Assembly (NCBI GenBank): GCA_902489225.1
Contig: CABTZA010000109.1
Coordinates: forward strand, 1 to 6,071
Source of the DNA: an uncultured Collinsella sp.
Lineage (GTDB): Bacteria > Actinomycetota > Coriobacteriia > Coriobacteriales > Coriobacteriaceae
Direction: 5' to 3'
DNA length: 6,071 bases
Shown here: positions 1-5,621 of the stretch, piece after piece
Position numbering within the stretch: position 1 is the first letter of the stretch
Layout: every line of letters begins with the position of its first letter
Translations under genes and position numbers: made by a program
The notes under the pieces: model-generated
Told to the model about the DNA's origin: nothing
What the model saw: only the letters and a program-made list of their open reading frames with translations
The model's database searches: none

Positions 1-38
1 ACCACCACAAAGGGGACAGGCACCTTTGTGGTGGTTTT
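1..38 (+). repeat. Palindromic repeat, copy 1 (REP-like; possible terminator)
   Basis: Perfect 13-bp inverted repeat: ACCACCACAAAGG (1-13) and CCTTTGTGGTGGT (23-35) around the 9-nt loop GGACAGGCA, followed by a T run (35-38). The same element recurs at 2264-2298 and 5626-5656 in the opposite orientation, so it is a dispersed family. A GC-containing stem followed by T's could end transcription of a plus-strand gene lying left of the window; that gene is not visible. The GGGGACAGGCACC core resembles short palindromes I associate with REP/RAYT-type elements; this is a recollection, not a search result. Confidence 0.8.
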
Positions 39-56
39 GGACTCGGCCGACCGGTT

Positions 57-276
57 TGTCTCGATCTGTAACAGGTAAGCCCCGTTGAGCCCCGTAGTTG
101 TTACAGATCGAGACATTATGTCGGCGCTTCGCCCGTTCATCTTGATCTATAACAGTAAGAGGCCAAATCTCCCGCTGCGTGTTACAGATCGAGACGTTAG
201 GCTGGCAGTCAGACGGTTCATCTAAATCTGTAACATCTAGGGCCATTTTAGGCGGCCAGGTGTTACGGATTGAGAT
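57..276. repeat. Array of three 81-bp units, each a long inverted repeat
   Basis: Three units start at 58, 139 and 220, an exact 81-bp period. Each has a left arm (consensus TCTCGATCTGTAACA), a 25-bp centre that differs between units, and a right arm (TGTTACAGATCGAGA). Arms: 58-73/99-114, 139-154/180-195, 220-235/261-276. Linkers between units are both 24 bp and share ends (TTA near the start, GTTC at the end). Unit 1 is perfectly paired over 17 bp (57-73/99-115). Units 2 and 3 carry changes, several of which keep pairing: G58-C114 becomes A220-T276, G63-C109 becomes A225-T271, and T143-G191 and T229-G267 are wobble pairs. The array lies past the 3' end of the minus-strand surface-protein gene. 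Nothing in it looks coding. It resembles a BIME (alternating REP motifs), an array of protein-binding sites, or a set of structured RNAs; the function is unknown. Confidence 0.85.
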
Positions 277-312
277 TTTGCTGATGCCGCGGACGAGGGC
301 CGCCACCAAAAC

Positions 313-1491
313 CTAGCGCTCGCGACGCTTGGTTGCGGCGGCACCGGCGGCGGCAACGGTTGCTCCGGCGATGCCCAGGGCGACGACGGTCATGGCGGTG
401 TTGTCGCCCGTGGCAACCAGGACGGCATCAGACTTCTTGGCCGGCGCGGCTTTCTCAACCGTCTTGTTCACCGTGGTGGTCGTGGCCGGCTTGGCTTCAG
501 GCTTGACCTCCGGCTTAACCTCGGGCTGCGGGACCGGCCCCTCGGGATCGGTCGGCGTGGGCGTAGTCTCAGGCGTAAACGTAAGATTGGTGTTCAGCCA
601 CAGGGTGTAAATCCAACCGCTCTCGGGATCAACCTCGCTTGCCTCGCCCACCTGATAGCCACACTCAACCCCATTGATCTTCAGCTTGGTATTGGGCGTA
701 AAGTAGAAGCCACGCGCCGGCTTAAAGTACAGGCCGTAACGATAGGTCACACCGGGCTTAAACGCGTCGATATGGTTGGTGATGTGCTGGTCCCAAAACT
801 CGACGGAATTCACCTCACTGCCGTCGCTCCCCGTCCAGAACTCACACTGAAGGACGGAGTTCGAATCCACCGGAGTGCCCGCCGTAAAGACCGGCCTGTC
901 GCCCGCCTTAAAGGTGGTCGTGGCGCCGTTGATTTCGATAACGTCGATGGCCCGCCACTCATCAATCGGAGCCTCGCACAGCATATTGGCCGCATTGGGC
1001 GCAAATACGCCATCGACCGTCTTGACGGTATTGCTCGCCCATTGGCCGTTAACGTTCACGTTGTAGTCCTCGGCCAAGGTGTTGTCGCCCTTGAGCCTCA
1101 GCTCGACAGAATACATGTAGAACTTACCCTCTTCGAAGTGGTCAATCTTCTTCATGCCCGGCGTGTACTTTGCGGGGTTGGAATACCAGAAGGCAACGGG
1201 CGTGAGCTCTCTGGGGTCGCTGCCGTCCATCTCCTCCCAGCACTCATACGCGATCTCGTACTTGTCGGCGTCGGCGGCAGGAATCGTCGCGGTCGCACGC
1301 GGCGCCTCGCCGGGCGCATAGTCGGTTTTCACATCGTTGACGTTCAAATTCTCGAGGGCTTCGTTTTCTGGCGCAACGAGCGTAATTTCGCTATTGATGG
1401 CGTAGCGGAGGTAATAGTCGTCCCTGGTTTCGTTGAGGGTAATCGAGCTGCCCGGCTGATAGGCGTTGAAGATATCATCGGGGTCGCCCAC
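313..1491 (-). CDS. 3' piece of broken surface protein: Ig-like modules and wall anchor
   Basis: The frame is open from about 1611; the first usable start is GTG at 1489-1491 (392 residues), with only a weak GAGGG upstream, so independent translation is doubtful and this is most likely the rest of the upstream gene. Residues 46-150 and 183-274 are two diverged copies of one module: both run from a short strand ending in N(D/G), through (A/K)(P/A)G(E/D)xP, an aromatic-rich centre (ECWEEMDGS / EFWTGSDGS, then VAFW / VEFW) and FEEGKFYMYSVEL / FKPGVTYRYGLYF, to a final (V)NG. This suggests tandem Ig-like beta-sandwiches on a stalk. Residues 306-357 are a Pro/Thr then PEVK-type linker. The C-terminus is a sorting signal: LVATG (358-362, bases 406-420), hydrophobic segment, KRRER tail. 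A sortase would link it to the wall. It lacks a signal peptide, so as it stands it could not be exported. Confidence 0.7.
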   Translation of the reverse strand: MGDPDDIFNAYQPGSSITLNETRDDYYLRYAINSEITLVAPENEALENLNVNDVKTDYAPGEAPRATATIPAADADKYEIAYECWEEMDGSDPRELTPVAFWYSNPAKYTPGMKKIDHFEEGKFYMYSVELRLKGDNTLAEDYNVNVNGQWASNTVKTVDGVFAPNAANMLCEAPIDEWRAIDVIEINGATTTFKAGDRPVFTAGTPVDSNSVLQCEFWTGSDGSEVNSVEFWDQHITNHIDAFKPGVTYRYGLYFKPARGFYFTPNTKLKINGVECGYQVGEASEVDPESGWIYTLWLNTNLTFTPETTPTPTDPEGPVPQPEVKPEVKPEAKPATTTTVNKTVEKAAPAKKSDAVLVATGDNTAMTVVALGIAGATVAAAGAAATKRRER

Positions 1492-1529
1492 GATGATATT
1501 GTCGCCCTCATAGTCGGTTCCGGTATACG

Positions 1530-2237
1530 TCAGTGCCGCGCCAATATAAAGAGCCTCATTGCGCGTGAGTCGATACGAGCCGTCACATCGGACATAGATG
1601 CGTCCTGGACTTCAGTCAGGGTGCCCAAAGCAGCATCGGCCCGGTAGTACTTGGTTTCGACAAGTTCGCAGAGCGGCTTATCCGGCATACCGCCCTCAAC
1701 ATCGGGAAAATCATAGGTATACGACCGGCCCTTTTCGAGTGTGACATTGCTCGGAAGCACGCAGTCCGTGTAGTGATCGACCACGGTCGTGTTGATCTTA
1801 ACACCGCCCCCGCCAGTCACGTCGGTCACGCCGCAGGGCATGATGGCATCGCTTGCCGGCGTGGCGGCGGTGCCGCTGAGAGTGTTTTGTTCAGCGGGTG
1901 CCGCATCGTTAGATTCATCGGTAACGTCAGCCGGAGTCGTCTGCTGAGGTTCAGCGACGGTTTGTGCCTCCGGAGCAGCAGCGACTGCTGGTGCGGGCGT
2001 CGCAGCCGCATCCTCCGCAACCGCCGGTGCAACCGGAGCCGCAGCGACCTCACCCGTCGCGGCGGCGGGATCCGCGCACTCGGTCGCAAGTGCCAAGCTC
2101 GGCAGCAACAGCTGACCAACCATGAGCGCACACGCGCCAGCGCAAGCGATTTTGGCGCCCACGCAGCGCCAAGTACCGTGAACCAGCGAACAGGTGCGCT
2201 CGCGCTGGGTCTGCTTATCAAAGTGGCTTCCGTTCAT
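1530..2237 (-). CDS. 5' piece of broken surface protein: signal peptide and linker
   Basis: Encodes 235 residues from the ATG at 2235-2237; the frame is open further up to 2321, but AAGGAGG at 2243-2249 with 5-nt spacing fixes this start. Residues 1-52 are an extended Sec signal peptide: charged N-region with GTWRCVGAK (21-29), hydrophobic core ACAGACALMVGQLLLPSLALA, likely cleavage after ALA (49-51). Residues 55-130 are a low-complexity Ala/Pro/Val/Thr linker. Residues 131-212 look globular, with Cys at 135, 159 and 190. The last 23 residues (213-235) come from the wrong frame. On its own this piece would be secreted but would lack any wall anchor. The signal peptide closely matches that of the intact paralogue starting at 3999. 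No enzyme motif was recognised; the binding target is unknown. Confidence 0.7.
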   Translation of the reverse strand: MNGSHFDKQTQRERTCSLVHGTWRCVGAKIACAGACALMVGQLLLPSLALATECADPAAATGEVAAAPVAPAVAEDAAATPAPAVAAAPEAQTVAEPQQTTPADVTDESNDAAPAEQNTLSGTAATPASDAIMPCGVTDVTGGGGVKINTTVVDHYTDCVLPSNVTLEKGRSYTYDFPDVEGGMPDKPLCELVETKYYRADAALGTLTEVQDASMSDVTARIDSRAMRLFILARH

Positions 2238-2242
2238 AACGG

Positions 2243-2249
2243 CCTCCTT
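2243..2249 (-). promoter_or_regulatory. Ribosome binding site deciding the 2237 start
   Basis: AAGGAGG on the minus strand, 5 nt before ATG (2235-2237). The leader around it (CCTTTCGACCAAGGAGGC) closely resembles that of the paralogue (CCTTACGACAAGGAGGC near 4004-4020), so both genes inherited the same 5' end. This rules out the longer frame starting at 2321, which would run through the palindromic repeat. Confidence 0.85.
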
Positions 2250-2263
2250 GGTCGAAAGGCTGC

Positions 2264-2298
2264 ACCACCACAAAGGTGCCTGTCCCCTTTGCGGTGGT
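2264..2298 (-). repeat. Palindromic repeat, copy 2, in the leader of the broken gene
   Basis: Arms ACCACCACAAAGG (2264-2276) and CCTTTGCGGTGGT (2286-2298) around TGCCTGTCC; one arm differs by a single base from copy 1 (C at 2292 for T). The loop is the exact reverse complement of the copy 1 loop, so this copy is inverted relative to copy 1. It lies 14 bp upstream of the ribosome site at 2243-2249 and would form a hairpin in the mRNA leader. No T run follows on the minus strand, so it is not an obvious terminator; it may have separated the gene from its promoter. Confidence 0.85.
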
Positions 2299-2333
2299 CC
2301 TGTACAACCAAGATGCGCCAAATGGCTCTGTAC

Positions 2334-2361
2334 GCCTAGGTTCGTAGATGCGAACCTAGGC
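2334..2361. repeat. Perfect 11-bp inverted repeat (possible operator or hairpin)
   Basis: GCCTAGGTTCG (2334-2344) and CGAACCTAGGC (2351-2361) around the 6-nt loop TAGATG. Neither side is followed by a T run, so this is not a standard terminator. It lies between the terminator of the upstream minus gene and the palindrome copy in the leader of the broken gene, where a promoter or operator for that gene would be expected. A dyad of this kind could bind a dimeric regulator or fold in the 5' untranslated RNA; neither can be decided from the sequence. Confidence 0.6.
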
Positions 2362-2370
2362 CTCTACCTG

Positions 2371-2419
2371 CGAAAATATAAAGAGCCGCCGCGAGGGCAT
2401 TTGCGCCCACGCGGCGGCT
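2371..2419 (-). terminator. Intrinsic terminator of the intact surface-protein gene
   Basis: A 10-bp GC-rich stem (2384-2393 AGCCGCCGCG with 2410-2419 CGCGGCGGCT) continues inside as GGGC/GCCC (2395-2398/2405-2408) across one mismatch, with a 6-nt loop. On the minus strand it is followed by CTTTATATTTT (2373-2383). It begins 23 nt after the stop codon of the gene ending at 2443. The position, stem strength and T-rich tail make this a convincing rho-independent terminator, so the two surface-protein genes are probably separate transcripts. Confidence 0.88.
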
Positions 2420-2442
2420 GAAAATGGCTATGAAAGCTTGCG

Positions 2443-3999
2443 CTAGCGGTCGCGGCGTTTGGACGCAACGAAGCCGGCGCCGATGACGGACGCACCGGCG
2501 ATGCCGAGGGCGGCGGCCGCCGTCGTGGCGTTGTCGCCTGTGGCGGCCAGAGTGCCCACGGACTTCTTGGCCGCAACGGCCTTCGCGGCCGGCTTGGGGG
2601 CAGCGGCCGTGGAGCTCGCCTGAGTCGGCGTCACGGACGGCGCGGCGGTCCCGCTGCCACCGCCCGGCTGAGGCGTGGGCGCCGGGGTGGGCTCAGGTGT
2701 GGGCTCAGGCTCGACCGTATCTCCGGAGCTGATTACCACACTGCGGGCAACCTCGTCGGAGGTCCTAACATCCTGGATAGTGGACGACCCGGCAGCACCG
2801 ATGACGAGTCCGTTTCCCGCAGTTTCTCGCACGGTGCCTCCGGCGGGAGTCGTAACTACCGATCCGCCATCAATTGAGAGACAAGGGGCTGCATCACCTT
2901 GATTGACAGCGTAGATTGCCGCCGCATTACCCGACACCTCAACATTTGAATTAATGATGTCAATTCGAGGGATGGCGGACTGGGAGCCGGACTGGGAATA
3001 TATTCCGTAGCCATGTTTACGACTGTGGCCAGTTCCGTCACCGCATCGAACTGTAAGGCTCGAATTCTCGACGAGCACCCGCGACACGCCGTCCCCCGCG
3101 CGCATCCAAACACCATCCAAAACGTCGGCCCTATCACTCGCCACGAGCGTAACATCCGCTCCGTTGGTAACACTCAAATATGTATCCTTACCCCCGGACG
3201 AATACAGGGCGACCGACACACTGCATCCATTGCGCGCCGCCGCATCTAATTTTGCGTTATCCACCGCGATGCATCCTCCATGCTCGGAGGAGATGTTTTC
3301 GGCATAGACTGCAACGGCGTTGAGCCCCCCATTCGCCTCCGCCTCGACGTGGACGTCGGCGCCCTCGTTAATGGTTATGTTGCCTGCCCGCGTGTGAATG
3401 CCGATGGTATGAGGCGCTTTGTTCGTTGCCGTCACGTTAACGTTGGCACCGCGGATGTCCATGTCGCCGCCGGTCTTGCCGTCCCCCGAAACCGCTATCG
3501 TATCGGTCCCGGCCGTCGCGTTGAGAGTCACGTCGCCCGAGATGGCGAGGCTACCGCACTCGACCTTAACAGCGCTCCTGCTCTTCTGTGGTTCGGCCGT
3601 CGCGTTGAGGGTTCCCTCCCCCGTGATGGCAAGGTTGCCGTCCTTGACCTCGATAGCGCTCTGCAAGGAATCGGCCGTTACGGTGTTGGTGCCCGTCACG
3701 CCGATATTGAGGTTGCCCTGAGCGCTGATGCCGGCGCCGTCGTAGCCGCTGAGCTTCATGTCGTCGGCGCCGTCCCAGGACCAGGTTCCGACATCGTCGC
3801 CGGCGGCCTTGTTGTACTGCGTGCCGCCCACGTTGACCCACTCGGCGGCGAGCGCCACGCTCGGCAGCAGCAGCTGGCCGGCCATGAGTGCACAGGCCCC
3901 CGCGCAGGCAAGCTTGGCGCCCACGCGACGCCACGTTCCGCGGGAGAGCGCGCATGCGCGGCCGCGGTTGATTGAGTTGTCATGGATTTGCTTTTGCAT
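2443..3999 (-). CDS. Cell-wall-anchored surface protein with predicted beta-helix
   Basis: Encodes 518 residues from the ATG at 3997-3999, preceded by AAGGAGG (4005-4011) at 5-nt spacing. Residues 1-51 are an extended signal peptide with GTWRRVGAK (21-29), a core ACAGACALMAGQLLLPSVALA and cleavage near ALA. Residues 53-430 are a string of short strand-turn repeats (for example GNLAITGEGTLNATA, GSLAISGDVTLNATA, GNITINEGADVHVEA, RIDIINSNVEVSGNAAAIYA) typical of a right-handed parallel beta-helix; the opening part resembles the Cthe_2159-type carbohydrate-binding domain (my recognition, not a search). Residues 430-480 are a (Glu-Pro-)Thr-Pro linker followed by Ser/Ala/Pro/Lys. The end is a sorting signal: LAATG (484-488, bases 2536-2550), hydrophobic stretch, KRRDR. 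Expected at the cell surface, perhaps binding glycans of host, diet or neighbours; no catalytic motif is visible. It is divergent from the membrane LuxR-type gene. Confidence 0.88.
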   Translation of the reverse strand: MQKQIHDNSINRGRACALSRGTWRRVGAKLACAGACALMAGQLLLPSVALAAEWVNVGGTQYNKAAGDDVGTWSWDGADDMKLSGYDGAGISAQGNLNIGVTGTNTVTADSLQSAIEVKDGNLAITGEGTLNATAEPQKSRSAVKVECGSLAISGDVTLNATAGTDTIAVSGDGKTGGDMDIRGANVNVTATNKAPHTIGIHTRAGNITINEGADVHVEAEANGGLNAVAVYAENISSEHGGCIAVDNAKLDAAARNGCSVSVALYSSGGKDTYLSVTNGADVTLVASDRADVLDGVWMRAGDGVSRVLVENSSLTVRCGDGTGHSRKHGYGIYSQSGSQSAIPRIDIINSNVEVSGNAAAIYAVNQGDAAPCLSIDGGSVVTTPAGGTVRETAGNGLVIGAAGSSTIQDVRTSDEVARSVVISSGDTVEPEPTPEPTPAPTPQPGGGSGTAAPSVTPTQASSTAAAPKPAAKAVAAKKSVGTLAATGDNATTAAAALGIAGASVIGAGFVASKRRDR

Positions 4000-4029
4000 G
4001 TGAGCCTCCTTGTCGTAAGGGGTGCTTCT

Positions 4030-4044
4030 GTAACACCATGTTAC
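4030..4044. promoter_or_regulatory. Candidate operator in the divergent control region
   Basis: GTAACA-CCA-TGTTAC is a perfect 6-bp dyad with a 3-bp centre; flanking TTC (4027-4029 region) and GAA (4045-4047) extend the symmetry with one unpaired T. It lies 19 bp upstream of the ribosome site of the minus-strand surface gene and about 170 bp upstream of the regulator start. Its TGTAACA/TGTTAC core is the same as the inner ends of the arms in the 58-276 array, though there the centre is 25 bp. It could be a binding site for a dimeric regulator or a small leader hairpin. Confidence 0.45.
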
Positions 4045-4170
4045 GAAAAGTTATCCGGATCCCGGGGCACAAATTCGCATGCGGGCCATCTGCCAGCGCA
4101 AAAGGCAGTGGGCACGCGATTGCCAAGCGCGCCCTGTCTTTCGAAAGGCCCACCCCCTACCGTCCTGGTC

Positions 4171-4176
4171 TAAAAT
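4171..4176 (+). promoter_or_regulatory. Candidate -10 box for the LuxR-type gene
   Basis: TAAAAT lies about 39 nt before the proposed TTG start, a normal leader length. At the -35 distance (4148-4153, GCCCAC) there is no good consensus hexamer, but a perfect 10-bp palindrome CTTTCGAAAG (4138-4147) ends right beside it, as might be seen for an activator-dependent promoter. Weak evidence; no mapped transcript. Confidence 0.35.
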
Positions 4177-4202
4177 CGGGGACACGATTGTTCCGTCCAC
4201 CC

Positions 4203-4208
4203 AAAGGA
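4203..4208 (+). promoter_or_regulatory. Ribosome binding site supporting the TTG start at 4215
   Basis: AAAGGA with 6-nt spacing to TTG (4215-4217). The frame stays open upstream to 3972, but that region overlaps the divergent gene's start and leader and encodes Pro/Arg-rich text unlike a membrane-protein N-terminus. The ATG at 4038 sits inside the dyad at 4030-4044 and lacks a ribosome site. Confidence 0.6.
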
Positions 4209-4214
4209 CCATCC

Positions 4215-5618
4215 TTGAATCTGAGCAAGCCTAAAATCAACGCGCTTCTGGCCCTCGCGCTCTTCACCTTTGCCTTTCTTGCCGCCGAGTTTCGCTTCGA
4301 CATCAATGTCGGGCTGCTCGCCGGTGCCGAACGCGTTGTAATCGCACAAGGCTTCATTCTTGGCGCCAGCGTGCTCGGCTTTATCGGATATGCGCCGCTA
4401 CTGGCCCTCGCCCAGCGCAAAAGGCAGCCCCAGGCAATCGTCACCGCTGCCGTCCCCATCGCCATCTTGGGATTGACCCAGATTCAGTTCCCCGCGGGCA
4501 CGCTTGCGCTCGAGATTCTGGGGTGCATGTCATTCCTCGGACTCGGCCTACTGGGTGCCGCGGCGCACCACACCTTCGCATTGACGTTCCAAGATGACCC
4601 CAAACTCGCCACCGGCGCCGGAGCGGCATACGCCGCGGGCATCCTGATGCAGTTCGCGATCAACCTGCTCGATTGCGGCGGCATCGTTGAGCTCATCATT
4701 CTAGGCGAGGCAACGATCGTCGTCTCCGCCCTCAGCGCCGCGCGCCAAGAGGCGGCCGATATCCCCAGCGACGACGTCAATCCCTTTACCGAACCCTCGC
4801 ACGCCCTCGCCAAGCAAGCATGTTGGAGCATCGCGCTCGTCATGATCTTGGCCTGCCTGTTCTCCACGCTCGATAACGTGGTCACGTTCTCCAACGCCCA
4901 CGGCACCATCGCGGTGCAGACCTGGCCGCGACTCTTTTTGGCAGCGAGCGGCCTGGTCGCCGGCATCATCTTCGACCTTGCCGAGCGTCGCTACATGGGA
5001 CTCGTCATGCTCGGCGTCACGGTGCTCTCGACCATTTCTATCTTGGCCGTCGAGGCCGGAGCCGACCCCAATCTGGGCCTCATCGTCTTTTATCTGAGCT
5101 CGGGCTTTTTCGTCACGTTCTTCACTGCCACGTTTACGCAGCTGGCACCGCGCATGCACACCCCAGCTTTGTGGGCCGGCATGGGACGCGCAGCCAATAA
5201 CGTGTGTGCGTTCACCACGTCGGGCATCTCGCTGGCACTCGTGACCTCGGACAATGTTGCCCTCATCATGATCGGCGCGGTTGTGCTGCTCGTGGCGGCC
5301 AGCGTGGCATTCGTTGCTGCCGGGCTGTTCCGCCTGCCCCAAACCGAGCAGGAGCGCGAACATCAACAGCTTGCCGAGGAAGCACTCGCCGCGCCAACCA
5401 TCGAGGAGCAGCGCCAGGCCTTCATCGCCGACCACGGTCTCACCCCACGCGAGGTCGACGTGCTGTTCGCCGTAACCCAAGACGAGCGCCCGCTCAAACA
5501 GATCGCCGAGGAGCTCGGTATCTCGATGCGTATGGTGCAGCGCCACCTGAGCTCCATCTACCAAAAGACCGACACGCAAACGCGCGCCGGTCTCACCAAA
5601 GCCTTCCCCTCGACCTAA
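4215..5618 (+). CDS. Membrane-bound LuxR-type transcriptional regulator (12 TM + HTH)
   Basis: Encodes 467 residues from TTG (4215). Residues 9-372 hold about 12 hydrophobic helices in two groups of six (roughly 9-25, 41-66, 75-92, 95-122, 138-152, 156-172, then 202-225, 238-254, 260-280, 286-310, 318-343, 347-372), split by a polar loop (about 176-200); the layout recalls MFS-type transporters. A charged, probably helical linker (374-408) leads to a LuxR/GerE DNA-binding domain (409-467, bases 5439-5615): LTPRE at 409-413, QIAEELGIS as the first HTH helix and turn, MRMVQRHLSSIYQKT as the recognition helix region. No receiver or PAS domain is present. Such proteins are numerous in Coriobacteriia and in Eggerthella are known to control adjacent genes, presumably sensing a small ligand through the membrane part. 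Here the likely target is the divergent surface gene, its own promoter, or both (inference). The gene looks intact. Confidence 0.88.
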   Translation: MNLSKPKINALLALALFTFAFLAAEFRFDINVGLLAGAERVVIAQGFILGASVLGFIGYAPLLALAQRKRQPQAIVTAAVPIAILGLTQIQFPAGTLALEILGCMSFLGLGLLGAAAHHTFALTFQDDPKLATGAGAAYAAGILMQFAINLLDCGGIVELIILGEATIVVSALSAARQEAADIPSDDVNPFTEPSHALAKQACWSIALVMILACLFSTLDNVVTFSNAHGTIAVQTWPRLFLAASGLVAGIIFDLAERRYMGLVMLGVTVLSTISILAVEAGADPNLGLIVFYLSSGFFVTFFTATFTQLAPRMHTPALWAGMGRAANNVCAFTTSGISLALVTSDNVALIMIGAVVLLVAASVAFVAAGLFRLPQTEQEREHQQLAEEALAAPTIEEQRQAFIADHGLTPREVDVLFAVTQDERPLKQIAEELGISMRMVQRHLSSIYQKTDTQTRAGLTKAFPST

Positions 5619-5621
5619 AAC

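Larger units (their letters stand above)
313..2237 (-). pseudogene. Frameshifted LPXTG-like surface protein gene (two pieces of one gene)
   Basis: The signal-peptide piece (2237 to stop 1530-1532) and the anchor piece (open from about 1611 to stop 313-315) belong to one protein. After residue 212 (Asp, 1602-1604) the first frame runs into 23 unrelated residues and a stop, while the next frame carries a coherent upstream extension (IYVRCDGSYRLTRNEAL) before any start codon. Restoring one base, for instance GACGC back to GACGGC near 1600-1603, gives an uninterrupted 641-residue protein: signal peptide, Ala/Pro-rich linker, N-terminal globular region, two Ig-like modules, Pro/Glu/Lys linker, LVATG anchor. 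There is no slippery heptamer or long homopolymer at the junction, so programmed shifting or phase variation is not suggested. A real mutation and a one-base sequencing error cannot be told apart here. A palindromic repeat sits just upstream of its ribosome site. Confidence 0.8.

Noticed and set aside
57..276. CRISPR array
   Set aside because: Repeats alternate in orientation, are only 16 bp, vary in sequence, and no cas genes are present; spacers of 24-25 bp alternate between variable centres and similar linkers.
57..276. Integron attC sites
   Set aside because: The hairpin-like form invited the comparison, but the expected paired GTTRRRY/RYYYAAC core sites, integrase and gene cassettes are missing.
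280..312. Terminator directly after the anchor piece of the broken gene
   Set aside because: Only a 4-bp GC stem could be drawn, with no T run on the minus strand; the inverted repeats further on may serve instead, but this is not shown.
1595..1611. Programmed frameshift or phase-variable tract
   Set aside because: There is no slippery heptamer, stimulatory hairpin or homopolymer/short repeat at the junction.
772..1647. Plus-strand open frame of 291 codons
   Set aside because: It is antisense to the Ig-like modules and crosses the frameshift point; there is no ribosome site or recognisable domain.
1773..2339. Plus-strand open frame of 188 codons
   Set aside because: It is antisense to the signal-peptide piece and runs through the palindromic repeat; composition is Arg/Ser/Cys-rich as expected of a shadow.
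3280..3975. Plus-strand open frame of 231 codons
   Set aside because: It is antisense to the beta-helix gene, whose signal peptide, repeats and anchor are unambiguous.
3972..4214. N-terminal extension of the LuxR-type protein
   Set aside because: The open frame overlaps the divergent gene and its leader, reads as Pro/Arg-rich text, and lacks a ribosome site; TTG at 4215 has AAAGGA at good spacing.
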